Source: DAORHV01 sp964458645
Lineage (GTDB): Bacteria > Patescibacteriota > Gracilibacteria > Peribacterales > Peribacteraceae
NCBI GenBank assembly: GCA_964458645.1
Contig: CAYWJU010000003.1
Span: forward strand, 62,001 to 126,000
Direction: 5' to 3'
DNA: 64,000 bases
A program made the translations under genes and the position numbers. How positions within the stretch are numbered: position 1 is the stretch's first letter; the number at the start of each line of letters is the position of its first letter. Positions 60,297 to 64,000 of this stretch are shown piece after piece. Under the pieces are notes generated by a model. It saw nothing but the letters and a program-made list of their open reading frames with translations. It was not told the origin of the DNA and searched no databases.

Positions 60297-61019
60297 ATGT
60301 CCTCGGTACCAAGATTTCGGCTGTCCGTCGTTCTTCCGTGCTTGAATGAATCCGGGATCATTTGCCGTACGGTCGAAGCAACAGCGCATTGGATGCGTAC
60401 AGCGAATATCACCGGAGAAGTCATTGTGGTCGATGACGGCTCAACCGATGACACTCCGCAGCTGCTGCAAGCCTTGGGCGAACGCGAGCCCATGCTCCGC
60501 ACCGTACGACACCAACACACACGCGGATACGGCGCGGCGGTACGTTCGGGTTGCGACGCTGCGACGCAGGAAATAATCGCATTCATGGACAGCGACGGAC
60601 AATTTGATCCGCAGGATATTCATACCCTGTTACAGACGCTTGCAACGAACGACATCGCATGGGGCGTACGCGTACGACGGGCCGACGGTCTGCTGCGCAG
60701 CGTCACGCAATGGATCTACCAAACCCTTGTCCGAGCGACAATCGGCCTGCGCTCACCGGATCTGAATTCCGGCATGAAAGCGTTTCATCGTCGTACATGG
60801 ACAACCATTCGTCCAACAACCGCAGATGGCGCGCTCTTCCACGCCGAACTCTTGCAACGCGCATTGGCGTCGCATGTGTCGATCGCACACGTTGCGGTTC
60901 GTCATTTTCCGCGAACATGCGGAACACCCACCGGCATTCAGCTAGGCGTCATTGCACGCATGTTCCGAGAGTTGCGATCGATGCGACGTCTTCCTACCGC
61001 AGGACACGGCAAGCCGTAA
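60297..61019 (+). CDS. Polyprenyl-phosphate glycosyltransferase-like GT2 (DPM1 type)
   Basis: A 240-residue GT-A enzyme similar to dolichol-phosphate mannose synthase and undecaprenyl-phosphate glycosyltransferases: LSVVLPCLNESGIICRTVEA, EVIVVDDGSTDDTPQLL, RGYGAAVRSGCDAA, IIAFMDSDGQFDPQDI (DxD-type QFDP motif) and LNSGMKAFHR. It lacks a membrane anchor. Such enzymes make the lipid-linked sugar used by GT-C transferases, which fits the two paralogues upstream. Its end overlaps the convergent small gene by 26 bases. Confidence 0.86.
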   Translation: MSSVPRFRLSVVLPCLNESGIICRTVEATAHWMRTANITGEVIVVDDGSTDDTPQLLQALGEREPMLRTVRHQHTRGYGAAVRSGCDAATQEIIAFMDSDGQFDPQDIHTLLQTLATNDIAWGVRVRRADGLLRSVTQWIYQTLVRATIGLRSPDLNSGMKAFHRRTWTTIRPTTADGALFHAELLQRALASHVSIAHVAVRHFPRTCGTPTGIQLGVIARMFRELRSMRRLPTAGHGKP

Positions 61020-61332
61020 GGCACACATCTGCGTTGGGCCAATAACTATATCCCTCCCCGGAACAGTCGCTGCGATTCACGTCCAGACACTCTCCTTCTG
61101 CGCAACATGCACCGGCTTCCTGTGCCTCCGCAGTCTGCGTGGCAACCGCAGGAATTTGATCCGCGCGCATCGGTGCATACACGCGCGCCAGCAATCGGTT
61201 ATTGCTTTCACGGTAACCGATGGCAACGAGCATGACGACGATGAACGCTACGCCAAGCAGTAGTATGGAGCGCAGCTGTTGCTCGTGGTTGCGATGCGTG
61301 CCGACGGTTTTTCGCATGGTGTTCTTGACCAT
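60994..61332 (-). CDS. Small membrane-anchored protein with six-Cys module, paralogue B
   Basis: A 112-residue protein: basic start, one membrane helix (about 23-43, SILLLGVAFIVVMLVAIGY), a linker, and a C-terminal module CC-x4-C-x7-C-x13-C-x3-C (ACCAEGEC to CLTAC). Related in layout to the gene directly upstream, one base away, with which it forms an operon. The Cys module is outside the membrane and likely disulfide-bonded. No family recognised. ATG 61332 chosen as the start that puts the basic residues directly before the helix. Confidence 0.62.
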   Translation of the reverse strand: MVKNTMRKTVGTHRNHEQQLRSILLLGVAFIVVMLVAIGYRESNNRLLARVYAPMRADQIPAVATQTAEAQEAGACCAEGECLDVNRSDCSGEGYSYWPNADVCLTACRVLR

Positions 61333-61333
61333 A

Positions 61334-61693
61334 TTATCGAGGCTGGCAGCCAGCGGCGCAGTCTTCGAACAACGCGGATTGCTTGTCGTCGCCACAGCCG
61401 TTGGCCGTGGGTTGCTCGTAACACAAACCGACGTCGGCATTGCAGCACCAGACGACCTCCTCTTCGGCTGCCGGTTGTTCAGTGCCATCCAACATGGAAG
61501 GCTCTTCGACTTTCATGAAATTTTCAGGCTGCATCATAATCTCCTCCTCCATGGGCAAGGTAAGAGCACCCTGCATCAGAGCGCCGGACGTCTGTTGGCT
61601 ATAGCCAATACCAATGACCAGTGCAGAGACCAATGCGACACTTGAAAGTAACGTGCCGCGGATAAGACGCTCGCTGCGGGAGATTGAAGGCAT
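61334..61693 (-). CDS. Small membrane-anchored protein with six-Cys module, paralogue A
   Basis: A 119-residue protein with basic start, membrane helix (about 12-33, GTLLSSVALVSALVIGIGY), an acidic Met/Glu-rich linker and a C-terminal module CC-x6-C-x8-C-x11-C-x3-C (WCCNADVGLC to CAAGC). The promoter on the minus strand is TTGAGC, 17 bases, TACACT (61716-61721). No family recognised. The longer frame to 62014 is not used because it crosses the next small gene. Confidence 0.62.
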   Translation of the reverse strand: MPSISRSERLIRGTLLSSVALVSALVIGIGYSQQTSGALMQGALTLPMEEEIMMQPENFMKVEEPSMLDGTEQPAAEEEVVWCCNADVGLCYEQPTANGCGDDKQSALFEDCAAGCQPR

Positions 61694-61757
61694 GAAAACA
61701 ACGGGGAAATTTAGAGCAGTGTACGCCCCTTCTTGCCCGAGCTCAAACTCGCTTCGG

Positions 61758-61970
61758 CTACCGACGCGAACAACCCCAATACCCTGGAATGCACGGCGGA
61801 CTCTTGAGTTTTGTTTTACATCCCCACAAACCGGAAATACAAGGAGGCGATGGCAATGCGGCAATGACCGTGCGTGGTGCGGCAGTGAATTGGACACGCG
61901 CATCTGCTGCAACGAGTACCGTGGCAACAAGTGCAAGCGCGGTGATGACAGGAATGCAAGAAAAGCGCAT
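61758..61970 (-). CDS. Small secreted peptide with two SPPC-x6-C repeats
   Basis: A 70-residue product. Residues 1-24 (MRFSCIPVITALALVATVLVAADA) are a convincing signal peptide. The mature part is about 46 residues and basic, ending with two near-repeats: SPPCISGLWGC and SPPCIPGYWGC, spaced 16 residues apart, with two Cys each. ATG 61970 follows TACAAT (minus strand, 61979-61984) by 8 bases. No family recognised. It could be a secreted toxin, signal peptide or structural peptide; nothing in the neighbourhood resembles dedicated processing or immunity genes. Confidence 0.6.
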   Translation of the reverse strand: MRFSCIPVITALALVATVLVAADARVQFTAAPRTVIAALPSPPCISGLWGCKTKLKSPPCIPGYWGCSRR

Positions 61971-62127
61971 GGGAGCTGATTGTACGGAGATCTGGAGCTA
62001 TAGATATACTTCAAAAAACACTATGGACGTTATGTCAATGACAAGGTATATTGTCACTCTTCAGACCGAAATGACGTCTTTATGAAGGTCTGCTACCGTT
62101 TCTTCAATTTCCTACCCCTCCAACGAC

Positions 62128-63339
62128 ATGTCCAAGAACCTTCTTGCAGCAGGATTGTTCGCGCTCATGCTGTTGAGTGCTTGTGGCAAGTCCGCCGCTC
62201 CGACATCTGTAACCGTGGGTGGAGCAGCAATGGTGCAGGAAAAAACGATTATCGAGAATGCATCCAACGCCGACAACCTGAAAACATTGGTGACTGCAGT
62301 ACGTGCGGCCAAATTGGACGCCACGCTTTCGGCATCCGGTCCGTTCACCGTGTTCGCACCGACCGATGCCGCATTCGCCGCATTGCCGGCTGGAACGCTG
62401 CAGGCCTTGCTGAAGCCGGAAAACAGCGATTTGTTGACCCAGTTACTGACGTATCACGTTGTCCCCGGAACACTGCGCGCTGCCGATTTGACCAACGGCA
62501 TGCGACTGCGCACCGCAGAAGGAAAAGAGGTGCTGATTGCGATCGATGCCAAGGGCATGATGACGGTGAACGGCATTGCCGTCAGCATTGCCGATGTACC
62601 GGCCAGCAACGGTGTCGTGCACGTCATCGACGGCGTGCTGCTTCCGCCGGTCGGCGAGGCGATGGAATCCAGCAGTGCGTCGAGCGTGGAAGTCATGCCG
62701 AACACTACGAGTTCCAGCGTGAGCGTGCCGAGCAGTTCCTCCAGTACTCAGTCACAGCCAACCGGCGGCAATGGTGCCGTCATCGGCGTGACCATGGACA
62801 AAGGAGTGATGTACCGCCTGCTGGATAACGGCGAGCGCACGCAACTGCGCACCGACGTGCAGATGGCAAACGGCATTAAGGTATCGAGCGACGGCAAGGT
62901 AACGTCCCCCGACGGACGCACGGCCATGATGAAAGACGGCCAGGTGCTCACCATTAACGGCGAACTCGGTGAAGCCAAGGACGGCATGCCAACGACCAAC
63001 GCGAGCGCAGCCGCTTCCACGCAAGCCGCGGCCGCAGGACCCGAGTACGGTGTGTATACCGAAGGCGTGGTCGGCAACGGCAAAACATCCGTGCTGTTCT
63101 TCCATGCAACATGGTGCCCCGAGTGCAAGAAAGCCGATGCCGAACTGGTGAAGATCTACAGCGCAGCGGGGACAAAAGTTTCCACCTACCGAGTAGACTA
63201 CGACACGTCCGGACCGTTGAAACAGAAGTACGGCGTGGTCACCCAGCACACGTTCGTGCTGATCGACGGCACGGGTAAAGCACTCAAGACCGTCATCGGA
63301 CCCAGCGAAGAAGCGCTGCAGGCATTGGTGCAGTCGTAA
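62128..63339 (+). CDS. FAS1 lipoprotein with DUF6799-like and thioredoxin-like domains
   Basis: A 403-residue lipoprotein: signal LLAAGLFALMLLSAC with lipobox, then a fasciclin (FAS1) domain (about 38-175) with ASGPFTVFAPTDAAFAALPAGT (H1) and TYHVVPG and VHVIDGVLLPP (H2). A Ser/Thr-rich linker follows, then a DUF6799-like segment (about 225-275, GVMYRLLDNGERTQL, VSSDGKVTSPDGRTAMMKDGQ), an Ala-rich linker and a thioredoxin-like domain (about 305-403) with VLFFHATWCPECK. The last domain closely matches the one at the end of the SLH protein at 12628. FAS1 domains mediate adhesion; the redox domain suggests surface disulfide chemistry. Confidence 0.88.
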   Translation: MSKNLLAAGLFALMLLSACGKSAAPTSVTVGGAAMVQEKTIIENASNADNLKTLVTAVRAAKLDATLSASGPFTVFAPTDAAFAALPAGTLQALLKPENSDLLTQLLTYHVVPGTLRAADLTNGMRLRTAEGKEVLIAIDAKGMMTVNGIAVSIADVPASNGVVHVIDGVLLPPVGEAMESSSASSVEVMPNTTSSSVSVPSSSSSTQSQPTGGNGAVIGVTMDKGVMYRLLDNGERTQLRTDVQMANGIKVSSDGKVTSPDGRTAMMKDGQVLTINGELGEAKDGMPTTNASAAASTQAAAAGPEYGVYTEGVVGNGKTSVLFFHATWCPECKKADAELVKIYSAAGTKVSTYRVDYDTSGPLKQKYGVVTQHTFVLIDGTGKALKTVIGPSEEALQALVQS

Positions 63340-63354
63340 ATCCGTGCACATCAA

Positions 63355-63400
63355 AGCGTCCCCCACCCTCCGATACGGAGGGAGAGTGGGGGCGCTCTTT
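63355..63400. terminator. Long GC-rich hairpin between convergent genes
   Basis: GCG(T)CCCCCAC and GTGGGGGCGC, with CCCTCCG/CGGAGGG inside, form a long stem with an ATA loop. A CTCTTT tract on the plus side supports termination of the FAS1 gene. Confidence 0.75.
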
Positions 63401-63420
63401 CGGTCACGCGGTCAGCACAT

Positions 63421-63963
63421 TCACTTGATGAGGCCGAAGGCACCTCCGCTGAAGGTCACGGTGACTTCGGCCTTCTTGCCGTCGATCGTGGTTTCGGTCT
63501 TGGCCTTCACCTTCTGCAGGTCATCGGCGGCGGGCGAGTACGCGGCGCGGGCCAGCGTCTCGGCGTGCTTGGTCACGGTCGTGGCGTCGGCCTTCTCGGA
63601 GTACGTGAACTTGTACTTCACGCTACCCGCGAGCTGGTTGACGAACTCGACCTTGACCAACACCGGATTGGCACCCGCCTTCTTGTACCCGATCTTGTAG
63701 GTCCGCTCGGTCTTCTTGTTGCCCGGGCTGCTACCCGAGGTGCCGTCGAGCGTGTACCCCTCCGCCAGCGAGATCGCCTTGATCATCGCGGCGGCGAAGT
63801 CGCTCTGGGCCGGGGTGGGCTTCTCGTCGCCGAACGCCACGGTGAAGTAGCGCTGGCCGCCGAGGTCGCTGGTCCACTCGAGCTTGGTAACCAACGGGTC
63901 GGCCGCCATGGCCGACGAGGACAGGAACAGGAACGCCACGACCGACAGGATGGGGCGGAACAT
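63421..63963 (-). CDS. Secreted protein of unknown function, possibly acquired
   Basis: A 180-residue exported protein: signal peptide (PILSVVAFLFLSSSAMAA), then a Lys/Thr-rich beta-type domain (LEWTSDLGGQRYFTVAFGDEKPTPAQSDF; VLVKVEFVNQLAGSVKYKFTYSEKAD; EVTVTFSGGAFG). Unlike most genes here it has a strong Shine-Dalgarno site, GGAGG seven bases before ATG, and its GC is high. Family not recognised. The start is set by this site and the signal peptide. It may share an origin with the propeller gene near 31 kb. Confidence 0.68.
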   Translation of the reverse strand: MFRPILSVVAFLFLSSSAMAADPLVTKLEWTSDLGGQRYFTVAFGDEKPTPAQSDFAAAMIKAISLAEGYTLDGTSGSSPGNKKTERTYKIGYKKAGANPVLVKVEFVNQLAGSVKYKFTYSEKADATTVTKHAETLARAAYSPAADDLQKVKAKTETTIDGKKAEVTVTFSGGAFGLIK

Positions 63964-64000
63964 GCGAGTACCTCCGTTAATGCTTGGCTCCTTCGAAGAA

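Noticed and set aside
1..64000. tRNA or rRNA genes, insertion sequences, integrases, CRISPR arrays
   Set aside because: None seen in the intergenic gaps I read; no transposase-like protein is encoded. A dedicated tRNA scan could still find a gene that I missed.

Overview
The window looks like one contiguous piece of a bacterial chromosome of roughly 57-60% GC, and most likely belongs to a candidate-phyla-radiation lineage of the Peregrinibacteria/Peribacteria type. This is inference. It rests on a 601-residue alanyl-tRNA synthetase without the C-Ala region, a DUF5667 anti-sigma-like protein, giant DUF11 and SLH/eight-cysteine surface proteins, many lineage-restricted hypothetical proteins, and very tight packing. 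TGA is an ordinary stop, shown by many ATGA stop/start overlaps, which excludes the TGA-as-glycine groups (Gracilibacteria/Absconditabacteria). Two genes near 31 kb and 63.7 kb have strong Shine-Dalgarno sites or higher GC and look foreign to the rest.

Layout. 0-2.6 kb: end of a DUF4331 protein, a secreted Tyr/Pro-rich Kazal protein, and small membrane proteins including a TMEM175-type channel. 2.7-12.6 kb: a large glycosyltransferase, a complete trpEGDCFBA operon with an unknown eighth gene, then trpR. The trpE and trpR promoters share an 18-bp operator-like motif. 12.6-17.6 kb: an SLH/thioredoxin surface protein, an orphan histidine kinase with an EF-hand-like loop, an FTR1-type permease and a VanW-domain protein. 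17.7-28.7 kb: a 2790-residue DUF11 repeat protein, transcribed away from an ECF sigma factor and its coupled DUF5667 membrane protein. 28.7-34 kb: fatty-acid desaturase, two unknown genes, mini alaS. 34-43.6 kb: a 1323-residue unknown protein with a coupled small partner, a GT-C pair, DedA, hypotheticals. 43.6-44.4 kb: a gene-free, structured region that is probably an RNA gene. 44.4-49.6 kb: THUMP methyltransferase, DUF5819-like and HTTM-DCC genes, Cys-rich secreted protein, trhO. 49.7-54.5 kb: a branched-chain amino-acid ABC transporter (livM, livH, livK, livG) with an unknown gene inside and no livF. 55-61 kb: ogt and a glycosyltransferase cluster with two GT-C paralogues. 61-64 kb: three small Cys-containing exported proteins, a FAS1/thioredoxin lipoprotein and a foreign-looking secreted protein.

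Genes work together mainly in two themes. One is nutrition: full tryptophan synthesis with its own repressor, branched-chain amino-acid uptake and iron-type permease. The other is a large investment in the cell surface: giant repeat protein, SLH anchor, Cys-rich exported proteins, lipid-linked glycosyltransferases and desaturase. A striking general feature is that most first genes have a -10 hexamer ending only 6-10 bases before the start codon and lack a Shine-Dalgarno site, pointing to widespread leaderless transcription.
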